A stretch of DNA of 64,000 nucleotides from Saxidomus purpurata (GCA_022818135.1 JAFMSR010000005.1:37545996-37609995), one strand, 5' to 3'. Positions 23,368 through 35,768 are shown, numbered from the stretch's first letter. The notes: generated from the letters alone by a model not told the origin. Translations and numbers: made by a program.

Positions 23368-23727
23368 TTTATTATTCAACTTTACAATATTGACTAAAAA
23401 AGAAGAATATAAATGTTCTTGTAATAATAACAATTTTAATTGTATTTAACTTAGTAAAATAAGATATCAGCAGGAGTCTAAAAACGTCTACATATCAACT
23501 GAAACAAAATGGTGTCGTTTAAAAATCGAACGGAAGTGACTTCGCCGTATTGGCCCTCGCTTTTAAACCAATCAGAATGCTTGAATTCCATATCGGCCCT
23601 GTTTTATCGTATTGGTCCTGCTTTTCTCATATTGGCTCAGTTATGCTTTGTATTAGCTCTACCTGTTTCATATCATGTGCGTAATTGATCTAATACAGTG
23701 TGTAATATTGTAAAGTTGAATAATAAA
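23368..23727. mobile_element. 360-bp MITE-like element with 24-bp perfect TIRs
   Basis: The sequence at 23368-23391 (tttattattcaactttac...) is the exact inverse of 23704-23727. The interior repeats cgtattggcc(c/t) phrases shared with the adjacent foldback at 23229-23361. The two probably form one composite element in this channel intron. No clear target duplication. Confidence 0.72.
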
Positions 23728-23956
23728 GACATATTAAAAAACAAAGTACGAATGTAGTCATTCACTCTGTCATATCTGCCGTATTTTACGATAGGCTTGT
23801 ATTTCGTATAAACAATTTCAGGATACATTGTATATATTTCTCAATGTACATAGTTGAGAAAGTTTAATTTTTGATTTCATTTTCTTATGATGTTGCTCTG
23901 ATGTTGCTAATCATATTTTATAATTTATTATTAAATGACGACAGTTGACAATATAC

Positions 23957-24120
23957 CCTTTTTAATGAGATGTCGGTTTCAGTAGCAGCAGCAACAAAAA
24001 CACCGTCGTCATCAGGCATGGGTGCAGTGCCGGGCTCATGAACTATTACTTTCGCCCCCAAACCACTGGTTATTCCATCAATGAAGTCCTTAGTTTGTAG
24101 ATAAAGGACTAAAGTTAGTC
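23957..24120 (-). CDS. DEG/ENaC channel, exon 5 (GLGAKVIVHEPG)
   Basis: The acceptor aatttatttcag precedes 24120 and the donor AGG|gtatat follows 23957. It is 164 nt, phase 1 to phase 0, residues 281-335. It encodes GLTLVLYL, GAKVIVHEPG, MPDDDGVFVAAATETDISL. This is the conserved palm strand with the HEPG turn and the ETxISL segment of the family. The donor is slightly weak (gtatat). Confidence 0.88.
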
Positions 24121-24394
24121 CTGAAATAAATTAGTAAGGTTATTGCGTACAAGTAATTGCTTTGTATTTTTAGCCTCGGAGACCTCCCATTATTGCATTA
24201 TAAACTGACTATAATATATTGTTAATAAATGTTTTTAGATGACGTTATGTTATATTTTATAACCTCAGGGAGAATGAAGTATATTGGTTACCTACAGATA
24301 ATGCAATACTGACATTAACAGGCACATAAGAATTATGAAGTGAGGCCCTCAAAAGCATATTGGTCCATGTTTGTCCATAGAAAATGTTATCAAT

Positions 24395-24770
24395 TAGTTG
24401 AAACGGGCCTCAAATGTATTTTTCGAAACGCGCCCCAAATGTATTGTTCGAATTTCCTCATGAAGTATATACTGCATAATTTATGATACCTCTGATTGAA
24501 ATTCGATTAGTTTAACCTCTCTTACAGCTTCAATGCTATTCAAACATGGTCATTAACGTCAATTTTGGCACAGCACGCTATAATTTCATGCGCGTAGGTA
24601 AAACGTGACGGTAGTAACAATGTTTAAATCACTACTGAAGAAAGAGTTTACAAGATACTTATAACAGATTTCGCTGTACGATCTGAAATATGCTGAAATA
24701 TACGTTGATCGAATTTGAGGGGAAAATTGGAGAAAAGAATTTTAGGCGCATTCGAATGTTACAGATGTGT
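24395..24770. mobile_element. diverged relative of the TTAA MITE
   Basis: It carries cgccccaaatgtattgttcg near 24431 and the inverse words tttgaggg/ttaggcgcattcgaa at 24715-24765, matching the ends of the element at 9991-10134 in opposite orientations. The interior is longer, and boundaries are not resolved. Confidence 0.45.
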
Positions 24771-25879
24771 TTTGTTCTGTTTGTTTTCTGAACGAACTTT
24801 ACTGTGATAAATAACATCCGTTTTCTAAAATGTTAATGTTACAAAACATGGAGTCGTTGAATTAGATGTATGACTTTTATATATATTTACTGGTTGAAAA
24901 TGAAACCTTGCAGTCTAGCACATATTTAGAGAGTTCAGAAGCAGCAGGGTCAAGTTAGAACCGTTGGTTTTAGAACACATCAAAACTGTCACGGAAAGTT
25001 GTTCCTGATTTTCCGATTAGTCACATTATTGAGGAGCAAATTATGTAGATCAGAAAGCATATACTCACTTTAGGGGAGTTTCAAAACCATCAATAAGAGT
25101 TCTCAATAACAATAAATGAACGATTTTGCAGGATTAATTAATATAAAAGCTGTCAACGTTTGGTCACAAGAGATTTAGTTATCGCAAAATTGGGATAGGT
25201 GGTAAAAGCGATGAGATGCAAATATAGTAAATAATTAAAAACGGTTTTGTAGATTTTATTGCTGTTAATATTCCCAAACCTAATACCAGTTATTGAATTT
25301 ATACCAGAGAGGTTTAACTGCAGCGCGAATTGTAATTAAGCCGCTTAAAATTTCTGACATTCGGGTACATATTTTTGTACGTCACATCATTAATCGCGAA
25401 AAAATTCGATAAACATGGCTACATTTGCCACAGATTTGATTAACAGGTAAAGGTAGAACCATTTCAACATATACACGAATGTCAACAACACATAAACTAA
25501 AGCACAACATGTATATATTAATGTGTTGCTACTGAATAGAAGCAATTGTTGGTAATAAACTGAAAGTACTTCGGTGCTTATTTGCATTACATAATCAAAC
25601 ATCTCTTGTAAATCCAATGACGTTAGTTGTACAGCATTATCAATATTTTTTTCTCGAACACACATACTATATGAAGTCATAATTATTTTTCATCTACAAT
25701 TAATAATTAACTATCTAAACTCAATAAAGTTATTTGAATCGTGCGACATTAAATATTCTAACCAATGCGCTGTTAATGCAAGCGTTACTGAATGGCTTCT
25801 AATTGGTAGCTATCAGGAATAATTGGTAAATGGGCCGTTTTAAATATTAGATTAAACGTGTATAAAAATAATTTTTTAG

Positions 25880-26037
25880 TACTTCAATTTCGGATATTAC
25901 TCATTTCATACAGTCAGGCAGTATTTAAGCATCCTATAGTTCCTATGATGTGCAGAGATTTAGAAATAGGACCAAATAAAAATAATCCTTTTGCAAAATC
26001 TGTAAAATATGTGTTACAGTCAACCGGATGTAATGAG
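25880..26037 (+). CDS. candidate plus-strand exon, unknown protein
   Basis: It follows the acceptor taaaaataattttttag and ends at a donor-like GAG|gtagcg. It is 158 nt, open in the frame entering at phase 1. The product includes KHPIVPMMCRDLEIGPNK and a later CNE. It looks protein-like in composition but is not recognised. It lies antisense inside a long intron of the DEG/ENaC gene. It may be a transposon-derived fragment. Confidence 0.25.
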
Positions 26038-26439
26038 GTAGCGTTGGTATGCTAAAAAACTAGATTAAACGTTGTATTTATACAAAAATGTATGCCTGAA
26101 AAAGCTTAAAGTTAAAATCTGTTTTCAAGTTTGTAAATTAGTTAATGTAGATACGTTTAGAACTGCCTCAGCATTATTTAATGAAAGAAAATGGCACAGT
26201 TTAATGTTTTATAGGAGGAATTCTATTTTTGCTTGAATGATCACTTTATAATGATATGAGAAAAGACATATTATATGTCAAGATCATATATCCCGAAAAT
26301 TGTTTTATAAGTGACATCCGACAAAGTTAGTAACGGCAAGAATTTAGCTATGTGTGTACCCAAAGTTTTTGAGATTAAAAATCAAATTGAATATCGTTAC
26401 TTTTATTATTAATACATGCCTCATTCTCCTCACACTGTA

Positions 26440-26553
26440 TATTTGTTGCACATGTAGGTCACCTTACTGTTCTATATTTATAATAATGTATTTGCATGTG
26501 TGCTCATGGACTATTGGTCCACTGCATATGACAATAAACTATGAATCTATGAA
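26440..26553 (+). mobile_element. possible 3' tail of a non-LTR element
   Basis: The sequence tgacaataaactatgaatct followed by an AT-rich run resembles LINE 3' ends. The frame before it has no recognisable reverse transcriptase, so the call is weak. Confidence 0.25.
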
Positions 26554-26729
26554 AACTATTTATAAGATATTCTTTACTTATAAACCAGTCAAATGCGCTT
26601 TTTATAAAGTATGCAAACTGCAATCAAAAGGAATTCACAAAACGAGTATTTATTCAATGTAATACCAAATAATTGACTCTCATAAGTCAAATCCAAACTA
26701 GCGATTGTTTTCACGAAAAGAAACGTATT

Positions 26730-26960
26730 TTGACATTGACATTGACCTTTGACCAAGTCACCACAAATTGTAATATGCACAATTTCATTTCATACTGATG
26801 CTTGCTGCAAAGTTTTATGAAAACCCAGAAAAGCGTTTTGGAAAATGTGTCTGTGACCTTGACCATTGAGCTGATGATCTAAAACTATAATATGTACAAC
26901 TAGACTTCATACTGAAGATTCTGAGCGAGCTTTGTGAAAATGTATTAGAACATGATACCA
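26730..26960. repeat. second occurrence of the ttgacctttgacc repeat family
   Basis: Contains acattgacctttgaccaagt, taatatgcacaa and catactgatgcttgc, as in 21480-21870. Confidence 0.55.
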
Positions 26961-27461
26961 CATCACTCCGTGTTCTTAATGTGTGATGTTATTGGAAGGT
27001 GACCTTCCATAGTTATAGAATGGATTGTGCCCTACAACAATCATTGGAACTTTTTTGTACGCTAATCAAAATAGAGCAAAGCTTCCTCACACTCCTTTCA
27101 AGTACAATCAGTACCATGTACAACTTTAATTTTAACCATTTATTTTCAAACTAATGTAAATTAATTCAACACACATTTATCAACATATCTCCTTTGTGTT
27201 CACTTGCGTATTAATCCGCTTTGAAACTCTGATCAAAATATAGATATTTAACATAGCATAACACATAGATTATTCGACATTGAATTGTTACACCCAATTC
27301 ATAGTCGACAAATAACATTCTAAATACAAAGTATGAAGAATGAGAAATATTAGGGTCTTGTTTTCGGACAATATATTAGAACGTCATATGCTAAAAATAC
27401 AAACGGAATTTTCCAAGTCGATCTATATTTAGACATTGAGCTGATGTAGGGCCAGGATAAA

Positions 27462-27663
27462 ATACTTATTAGTGTTCGCCCTACATTTCTTTCCAATGAA
27501 AATATCTAAAAGTTTTTAATGTTCCCTGTCTATTTGCCAGAAACGTCTGACAGGTCATTCTATGTATCACTCTATCTTGAGAGTGAGACTCTATAAACCT
27601 GTTTGCGCATGACGTCATAAAATGTAGTAAATAAAGACTAAATGTAGGGCAAACACTAAGTCA
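27462..27663. mobile_element. about 200-bp MITE-like element
   Basis: The inverted ends are ttagtgttcgccctacattt near 27467-27490 and aaatgtagggcaaacactaa near 27638-27659 (one mismatch). No certain target duplication. Confidence 0.55.
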
Positions 27664-28354
27664 GTTAGAGGCTGAAATAAAGACATTTATCCAACATAGA
27701 AACCCAGTCGGTCGCTAACGCTCCCTCCTTTGGGTTTGTATATTGCATAAATTTCTCTAGTTAGCCTCGAAATATTACTGAATAATTTAACTGGAATTTA
27801 TTTCATAACATTATTTTAAGCTCAAAATGTATATCATTATGTGAACGACAAGTACACTCATCATTTACAATATGTAAACGAATTTTATAAATTAATGTAT
27901 AAAATGACGAAATATTTTTGAAATTAATAGTACCTTAATTCATTGTACTTGATATTTTTACCATAGAAGTGTTGGCTATTAAACTGCTTATCTATCTGAC
28001 ATATTCAATAATCACTTTCAATTAGTATTTCAATAATATTTCTTAATACTTTGCACTATGGTTAATTGCTGTAAACTGAGTAGTTATTATACTGACTTAT
28101 CTATCTTGGCCTTGGGGGCCCCTTGACTTAGTTACTTTCAAGTTATCACTTTCAACTTTTGCTTTTGCTTATGACTGCTACTTTCAGCCTTTAATGGTAA
28201 TATAAAAAGAAAAATGATCTGCTGTAATATAAACTGGGATTCGAACCTGTACTATGGTTTTAAATTTTGTGGTGACTGTAAACTTGTTTGCTGTAAATAA
28301 ATGAACTAAGTTCTTTTGTCTTTGTCATTTTTTTAGTATCTGCCGTGACGGCGC

Positions 28355-28413
28355 GTCAGGAGCCGCCCTGGGGCCCCCCCAGAAAGAAACAAAAAAAAAC
28401 CCCCCGGGGGGGG

Positions 28414-28460
<47 letters not shown>
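28355..28460. other. low-complexity C/A/G/T homopolymer run, suspected assembly error
   Basis: Long C, A, G and T runs abut each other (ggggcccccccag, then A9, C/G blocks and more than 40 T). Two similar C-runs follow at 28743-28782 and 28945-28978. Flanking intron sequence is duplicated (28495-28595 against 29220-29300). This looks like mis-assembled or poorly polished sequence rather than biology. Confidence 0.6.
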
Positions 28461-29298
28461 TTTTTAAAGAAGTGCTCATTAAGCATAATGTACATAAAAA
28501 TATTTCCGTTTTATTTACTGCATAAGATCTTCTTTTAACTGTAATATCATGATTAATCAGTTTTGAATATAGAATGATGTGAATTTTTTTGTTGCTCTCG
28601 GTACATTTTTAAAAATTACTTTTTATGTTTTTATGTATCTATATGTTAATATCACAAGGTATACCGAGGAATTAAAATGCTGTATTATGTATAAGTATAT
28701 TGATCATATTGTTTAGTCTCAGTAGCAGGTTCCTAGTATATTACCCCCCCACCCCCCCCCCCCCCCTGACCCCCCCCTGGGGTTCCGGACCGTATAAGGG
28801 TTAGGTTAGTTGGGTTTCTTTTTTCATAAGTGATAAGTATAGTCAAAAGTAAAAGTAAGTATTAGTAATAAGTCAAAGGTCACAAAGTCAAAGTCCACCC
28901 AAAAAAAAAAACCCCAAACCCAAAAACAAAAGGCGTGTTAAACCCCCCCCCCACATTTTATCCCCCCCCCCCCCCCCTTTGTTACTATTGACACAAATGA
29001 TGTAACTTTTTTATATTTATTATTGATTTTATTAAAATCTTTTTAAATAGAAATTGTATTTATTGAGTGTTGACGTGTTTATATTGTTTTAATAAAAACG
29101 CAAAAGAGGCAATACAGTAGTTCTAGTCATAAGTCAAAAGTACGGCGTACAAAAGTCATAAGTCAAAAGTAAAAAAACACCCGCAAGTCGAAACTCAAAA
29201 GTGGCCCTCCAAGGCTTCCATATATTTCCGTTTTAGTTACTGAAAGTATCTACTGATCAGATTAATCAGTTTTGATATAGAATGATGTGATTTATTAC

Positions 29299-29390
29299 CT
29301 CCGTCTGGTCCTGGTCTCTTCACATACATTTTGTTTGAATCAAGTGTGTAGCAGTTACCATATGATGGTGTTTGGTATAACGTGAAGTTG
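29299..29390 (-). CDS. DEG/ENaC channel, exon 4 (YGNCYTL)
   Basis: The acceptor ttttactttatttag and the donor GAG|gtaata bound 92 nt, phase 2 to phase 1, residues 250-280. It contains NFTLYQTPSYGNCYTLDSN, the family's (Y/F)GNCYTFN signature, with Leu-Asp in place of Phe-Asn. The intron sequence 3' of this exon is duplicated at 28495-28595. Confidence 0.88.
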
Positions 29391-29514
29391 CTAAATAAAG
29401 TAAAATAAAAACATAATGCAAGGCATTTGATATTTTAAATGGAGGCAAAAATAAAAATGTAAACACATCTTGTTTTTTTTGCAATAATTTTATGTATGCA
29501 TACATACCTAGCAG

Positions 29515-29604
29515 CCTTCCACTCTGGCACCAATATCAATAAGCATTTTGATCCAAACAGCTACATGTTGTATTTGGACAAAACCGACCGGATATTGCTG
29601 TCAG
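29515..29604 (+). CDS. candidate plus-strand exon (90 nt), unknown protein
   Basis: It lies between tacctagcag and CAG|gtaaag, open in the phase-1/phase-1 frame. The product reads FHSGTNINKHFDPNSYMLYL followed by DKTDRILLSG, protein-like but not recognised. Symmetric phase-1 exons are common in extracellular modular proteins. The opposite strand also has splice-like flanks here, but its only open frame ends in TAG. Confidence 0.3.
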
Positions 29605-30359
29605 GTAAAGCAAAACTCGCTAAAGATTAATCAACTGTTAGGGACTAGTATGCATGGGAGTCATACTGGGGTATTGGCAGGTTCATCCGGGCAGAAACTC
29701 TAGGTTAGGTCCATACACACAATACAGAAAGAGGACAGCTTCATGTTTAGCTGTTATATTCGTAGTAAGTTTTGAAAACATACAAAATTGAGCAACACTC
29801 TTTGACAAATCTACAACGGAAACTATAATACTCAACAAGTCAAATGTTTGAACGCCGCCAAATGGAGTAGGGGTTGCGATAATTAGTAATGTTGGATTTA
29901 ATGTATGGTGATTAACCAAACCTAATCTTTTTGCACTCTAATTTTGTATATGGCTGACCATTTGTTACTGTTTAATGCTAAAAAAGATGATTCTACGTCA
30001 AGTCTATAGGCATTGTTTCCTCTGTATGGAAATTGGCTGCTGTCATATTATGCTTTTTTATTAAGGGAGTGGAATTTGATACCAATAAAGGTATGTTTTT
30101 AAAATCTGAATGAACAACATTCTCCATATCGAGGGAAGTAATCGAAAAAGTTCCAAGTCCAAGACAGAGAAACAGATGGAGCTTTGTTGCTCCTCGATAT
30201 AAACATCACTGCATATATTCTTATGCCTTATTGATGTAACATAGGAGGCTTTTCATATAGCAAACTTCAACGTACTTACTAAAAATAATGTTATGCTCAG
30301 TCCGACATTTAATTTCATATCATTTCACAAGGTAAACTGGATTATATCATATTTCCTTT

Positions 30360-30640
30360 TTCGGCACAGACTTTGACCACCAAACTAATGTTAATCTTAA
30401 GTGTAGAGTAACTATACTTTCTCGACCAATGAATAACGGTCAATATTTCGAGTAACTTATTTGGTAAGAAAAACAAGATTATGTTTATTTTCATGATGCA
30501 CATGTCACGGAACGGACTTAATCACAATTGGAGAGAAAATGTGTAAGTCGCCGGTTTGCTCAGTAGGGAGAGCGTTGCTCTTTCAACCCTGAAGTGAAGG
30601 CATTGGGTTCACGTCCCGATCAGGTTGCACATTCTTTTCT
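30360..30640 (+). repeat. tRNA-derived SINE-like repeat, copy 1
   Basis: A tRNA-like head (ccggtttgctcagtaggg A-box, gggttcacgtccc B-box) spans 30550-30630. The sequence upstream (from ccaaactaatgtt to cttaatcacaattggaga) is shared with 32620-32785, and its end with 63934-63976. Not a functional tRNA: the stems do not pair. Confidence 0.6.
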
Positions 30641-31295
30641 CATCTTGTGGCATTTGACCCTTTCTGACTGCGTAAACTTGACAGGAGTTGTTATCATGAA
30701 ATATAGCTATAGTATATACCAATCTCTTACATATACTCAAAATTGCGCCGATCATCTTTTTTTGAAAGATACTGGGATAGGTTTTTGTTTTGTATATGTT
30801 TGTATATGTCTATGCTATGGCAAATAAAGCGAAACAAAGTTAACGCAATGTCATGTACATCATGACATGTTCTGTTTCTCAGCATACAAAAACCTTGTGA
30901 TTTCATCGAGATTATGATTTAGTCCTAAAATTGATAACGTTGCATTCATGTACGTGCAATGCATCGTGTTTAATTATTCATTGATAAAATTAAAAGCCGC
31001 TCTGCTTTGTGAACTGCTATCATAAAATGTTCAACTGGGATTGGACCTAATGTTGTTAAGTGATTATCATTATGATATCATTGATATTGTAATAAATGTT
31101 ACCCACGAGTTGGCTTTGATGTTGGATTCCTAAAGGAATGTAGCAATTAGAGTCTGAAAGTTAACTTTTCCTATCTGTTCTAATCTGCGAGCATGCTCGA
31201 TGTGAAATAAGAAAAATAAAACTCCCTTAACACCATCACTGTTCTCATAAACAACCAGACTAAGGGAATAGGCAGTAGACAGGTTATACACCGAA

Positions 31296-31574
31296 GCTGT
31301 AATATTAACTTTATACTATATAGACACAATGCTGTCGCTAAATACACAGCAGCTGTTATATTAACTTTATACTATATAGACACAATGCTGTCGCTAAATA
31401 CACTGCAGATGTAATATTAACTTTATACTATATAGACACAATGCTGTCGCTAAATACACAGCAGCTGTTATATTAACTTTATACCATATAGACACAATGC
31501 TGTCGCTAAATACACTGCAGATGTAATATTAACTTTATACTATATAGACACAATGCTGTCGCTAAATACACTGC
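31296..31574. repeat. 56-bp satellite, five copies with alternating variants
   Basis: Units begin (atattaact...) at 31302, 31358, 31414, 31470 and 31526, exactly 56 bp apart. The junctions alternate between cagcagctgttata and ctgcagatgtaata, implying duplication of a 112-bp dimer. Confidence 0.92.
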
Positions 31575-32619
31575 TAAAATAAATGTTTGTAAGGATCATG
31601 CATGGAAGAGGGTCTTACAAGAATCAGCTCTATAAAGTGACAATGGTTTCAGAGAGATAAACTTTAAAAGGTTACATCATGCAGTATACAGCACAGGGAG
31701 GTCCAGTAGACAGTGTTATATACTAAATTATATGCCTTGTGGTTTTTACATAAGGATATTTTCTTGTGAAAACATTTTCTGTATGGCACCTTATAAATGA
31801 ATAATACCGCATGAAAAAGGTCAATAAAATAATGTGCGTTTTCATTCTTTCGTGAATGGATATATAATTTTAGTACTGTCGGCAGGTTTTGAAGCTGTAG
31901 CGTTTTGCCTATGTTATATATTTTCAACCTACTGATTTTATCTTATATCTTTCAATTAGATCTACAGACTGATATAAAATTCGACGTAAAAGGTTTGACG
32001 TTGTAACCGCTATGCACGGATTTGTGACGTCAAAATGGAAATAAATGACTTCGAGTTTTGTTAAAATTTTAGCGTAAAATTAAATTTGTAAGAAATCGGC
32101 TCGATGAAAAAACGTTAAACTTCAATATGTTTTGTAAAAACTATTGTGCTATTAATTGACATTGTAAAAATTAGGGGTCACCGACTTAAGTATTTCGTCA
32201 TTTTACCAATTCGTTCCCCTACCCCATGTCTGACATAAGCGTTTAAATGCAATTTTCACATGTGTCCTTTGAATAAATAAAAATTTTAAGCACAACTTGA
32301 TACTGTGTCAAATAAATAATACTGTTTATAACAAAATAGTAATGATTTAAAGACATCAAATTAGTAAAATTTGAGATAAACGGAAACAAAAAAGACGCTT
32401 GTTTTATTTTTTCGGCGCAACCGTACAAAGCTCGCTTTTGACCGGAAATTGTAACCGTTCAAGTGCAAATTGAATGACAAGTAGAATGTGTAACATGTTG
32501 GGTATGAAAATTTTTCTCTGTAAGGCACCTTTTAATTTCATATTACCGCATGAAAATGGTCAATAAAATACTGTTACTTTTTCAGTCTTTCATGAATGGT
32601 ACGTAATCAACAGAATTAT

Positions 32620-32860
32620 GTGTTACCTCCAAACTAATGTTGATTATGAGTGTTGAGTATTTATACTTTCTCGACAAATGAATAACGGTCAATAATTCGA
32701 GTAATATATTTGAAAAGAAGTTTGTTTTACTGATGCATATGGCACGATACGGGCTTAATTATAATTGAGAAGAAAGTGTGTAATCGGCCGGTTATCTCAG
32801 TCGGTAGAGCCTTCGCATTGGTTCGAGTCCACGTCAGGGTGCCTATTTTTCTCACCCTGT
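32620..32860 (+). repeat. tRNA-derived SINE-like repeat, copy 2
   Basis: The same arrangement as at 30.4 kb, with a better preserved B-box (ggttcgagtcc) and the A-box region ggccggttatctcagtcgg. The upstream homology (about 170 bp) argues that the repeat unit is larger than the tRNA head. Confidence 0.65.
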
Positions 32861-32927
32861 GACTTTAGGCGCCTTCTTCCTTTGTGGACAGTTGTGTCAT
32901 CGGTTTATAACTTCACTCGTGTAAGGG

Positions 32928-33005
32928 TTGTCCTGATATTTACACATGTATATGTACAGTCTGTGTTGTCCTGATATTTACACATGTATGTGTATAGACT
33001 GTGTT
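32928..33005. repeat. 37-bp duplication
   Basis: The unit gtcctgatatttacacatgt ... gtgttg is present twice in tandem, with two or three differences. Confidence 0.8.
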
Positions 33006-34169
33006 GTTCAGAGACAATCGATCTTCCAGTACTTTCAGTTCTTTGATTACTATTATTATTAATGAGTGTGTACTATGAATCTGAAAATAAATACCAGACG
33101 TTGGTAATTGCTTTTTATTTGGCAGAACACCGCATTTTACCAATACTTGATATCCTATTCATTAGAAAATATGTACACGTATACATCTCTAGATAGGTCT
33201 TATGTATTAATATCAATTTAAACAAAAGAAATGGTGATGCAAATGATGGTCGCTAAATGTTAAAAATCTCTTCAAATTCAAACACCGTTCACAACTTAGG
33301 TGTCAGATATAGTGAAAAGCTATTAATGTACTATGGCTTGCCTGAGGGACCCGTGTCACAAATATTCCATATCTGTCTTCAAATAAGTTTAGCCTGTTAA
33401 ATATTGTATGATTTGGGTGGTCTCATTAAAGAAATTGTCTTTCAAACTCCTCACTCCATTTGCTTTGGTGAGCTCCGCTCTCAAATGTATACTGTAAGGG
33501 AAAGTACCCGCTGTGAGGAGTTATTTTTTTGCAATAACGAAGTTGGTATCCCTGCTTTTATGATTAGGTATCATTGTTTGTAACTGATGATCGTCAGCAG
33601 TATTTCCAAATCCTTCTCTTGGTCGCGTAAAACGCAACATTTGGCGCAAAAACACAAAAAGGTAAGTGAAACGTACATTAATCCGTCGGTTATGTATAGT
33701 TCTATCAGGGAAAATGGCAAATTGTTCAATCATTTGCATAGGATAATAAAGCTTTAAGTGTCAAAATGTTTCATTGTCCGCATACATGTATTTATTCATA
33801 TTTACCCATAATCTTTAATTTTAATGACTGATATGTTCACCATTAAGAGCTCATTCATTTACCAGAAAAGTGCTGTCTAAAAATCTCCGCAAAATGCAAA
33901 AATAGGTGTGCATTTTTGTTTTGTTAGTACCTACAACAAACATTCGATATGTACATAGAACAGGCGTTTTAGGTATCGTTCCGGCGTGTAGGTAGCCGAA
34001 AACCCGGGTAGTTCCCGCACAAAGATAAACTTGATAGGATGTTTTAATATGAATTCTAGCCACCTATCTCTTTCAAATATTCAAGATTGCGATAAATCGC
34101 GGCGACCAGGATAGTTCATGTAATTAATTTATTTTTAATTACCAAACCACGGGCAGCAGCAAAACTCAC

Positions 34170-34250
34170 CTTGCGTAACAAGCTCTTCCATTAAAATTGC
34201 ACTCGAGTAGCATATCTGTGATATTATGACCAGATGCGGCTCTATCTTCC
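34170..34250 (-). CDS. DEG/ENaC channel, exon 3 (MLLECNFNGRAC)
   Basis: The acceptor aatatatttacag and the donor AG|gtgagtt bound 81 nt, phase 2 to phase 2, residues 223-249. DMLLECNFNGRAC is the first conserved ectodomain cysteine block of the family (DxxLxCxFNGxxC). Confidence 0.85.
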
Positions 34251-34265
34251 CTGTAAATATATTAT

Positions 34266-34294
34266 TCATCATACTATTATCATTATTATTATTA

Positions 34295-34327
<33 letters not shown>

Positions 34328-34332
34328 CATCA
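34266..34332. repeat. (ATT)n microsatellite
   Basis: Uninterrupted attatt runs, with cat/atc interruptions at each edge, in a channel intron. Confidence 0.9.
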
Positions 34333-34884
34333 TTTTTGTTATGATTATTATCATTATCATTATTACTTTTCCAAAACTTTACTTTGAGTATTCTTACATG
34401 TTACCTAAAATCGCACCTGTCGTAATTCGAAGCCTGTAGAAAATCAAATATTAACACCCAAAATTGAGATGCATCTAAATAGAATGGAAGACTTTTTAAG
34501 AATTTACATTAGGCTCCTAATAAACAATAAAAGTATTTATACATAAATATCTTGAAATTAAAATCCTTCATAAAAAGCTGTTCAATATATACAAATATAA
34601 CATTATTTTCAGTGTCTTTGCGGCTTGAAAACCACCTGTATGTCAAAGATAATAGTTAATGTTCCATATCATTAAAAAGAGAATTAAAAGCCATTATACA
34701 TTGTATTAAACTTTCCAATAGTTAATGATTGTACCATTGTTGAAACATCCACCAATGCACTAGCTGTGCAAACTGAAATCCATTTCAACAGTGAAAATAT
34801 GCTTCCAGGAACCGCTGTGGGAGTTTTAAGATTTACTAGTATATACTGGTATGACTAATTCTATCTCAGCTAACAATTACTCAC

Positions 34885-35066
34885 TTTGGAAGTTGCATGT
34901 ACAGGTAACGGAATAAATCCCAGATCAAAGATAATGAAGACCGATCCGAATTCCATTCATCGTCCAAACCTTCTTCGTTGGTACCCCCCATCGCCTGAAT
35001 GGTTGAGTCCTCGTCAAACTGCGACCATTGTATATCATACATTCCTGAAATTGACCGTTTCTTTCT
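34885..35066 (-). CDS. DEG/ENaC channel, exon 2 (ectodomain)
   Basis: The acceptor gttttattttcag precedes 35066 and the donor AAA|gtgagt follows 34885. It is 182 nt, phase 0 to phase 2, residues 163-222. It is acidic in the middle and ends FRYLYMQLPK, which leads into exon 3's DMLLECNFNG. The family shows the same order of a hydrophobic helix then a GH..DMLL-C block. Confidence 0.78.
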
Positions 35067-35768
35067 CTGAAAATAAAACCCACACATAATGTCGTTACTA
35101 AAGACCATAGTTTTACATCTAAATATCCATTCACTGATAAACTTTTCATTGGCCCAGCTGTGTAGATCGATATGCGATCAAAGGATATGTCTTTCAATAC
35201 CATACGATGACTGTACCTTGTTTGGAGCTGTTAAATTAAAAAAAATCGTATTCACCGTTTATACTTTACCAATTTAAAATAATTCATAACATGTAGAAAG
35301 TTTAACGTTTCTGCACTAAAGTTGAAAGTGGCTCTTGGTAGAAATTACTTTTTTATATTTAAAGCATTAGCTGTATAAGACCGTCATTTCGCAGCTGAAA
35401 TGCGACTCAGCCGAGTATTATCCTCCAATTTATACCCTACATTGTACATTTGAATATTGCCCTTTTATCGCCATTGTAAATTATTGTTACCTTTAAGTGT
35501 AGCATTACCAACCGTTAATGCAAATGGGAACACATTATTTCAAGAAACGCTTTAGTTATAGAATTATATCAATTTTCTTTTCAAAGATTTTCTCAAGCAA
35601 ACTAAATACTGATAAGAGATTGAGTGTTAAATCAAATGCTAGTTGAAAAACCACGATAAACGCACAGGAAAACTTGATCGTCGCTGAATTGATACAATGA
35701 CGTTTATTTACTTATTGGTAAGGTAGACACAGTAAAATACAATTAACTGTTGAAATTAAAACACTTAC

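Noticed and set aside
25390..25680. 96-codon minus-strand frame with a hydrophobic stretch
   Set aside because: No family match, no DEG/ENaC motif and no splice context; the missing second channel helix would contain a GxS motif and lie downstream of exon 7, not here.
29508..29597. Minus-strand exon at the site of the plus-strand candidate
   Set aside because: Good splice signals, but its only open frame ends in TAG exactly at the donor; it also does not belong to the channel, whose exon 4 is at 29299-29390.
32765..32974. Functional tRNA gene and overlapping open frame
   Set aside because: A- and B-boxes are present but stems do not fold; the sequence is a repeat found at three places.
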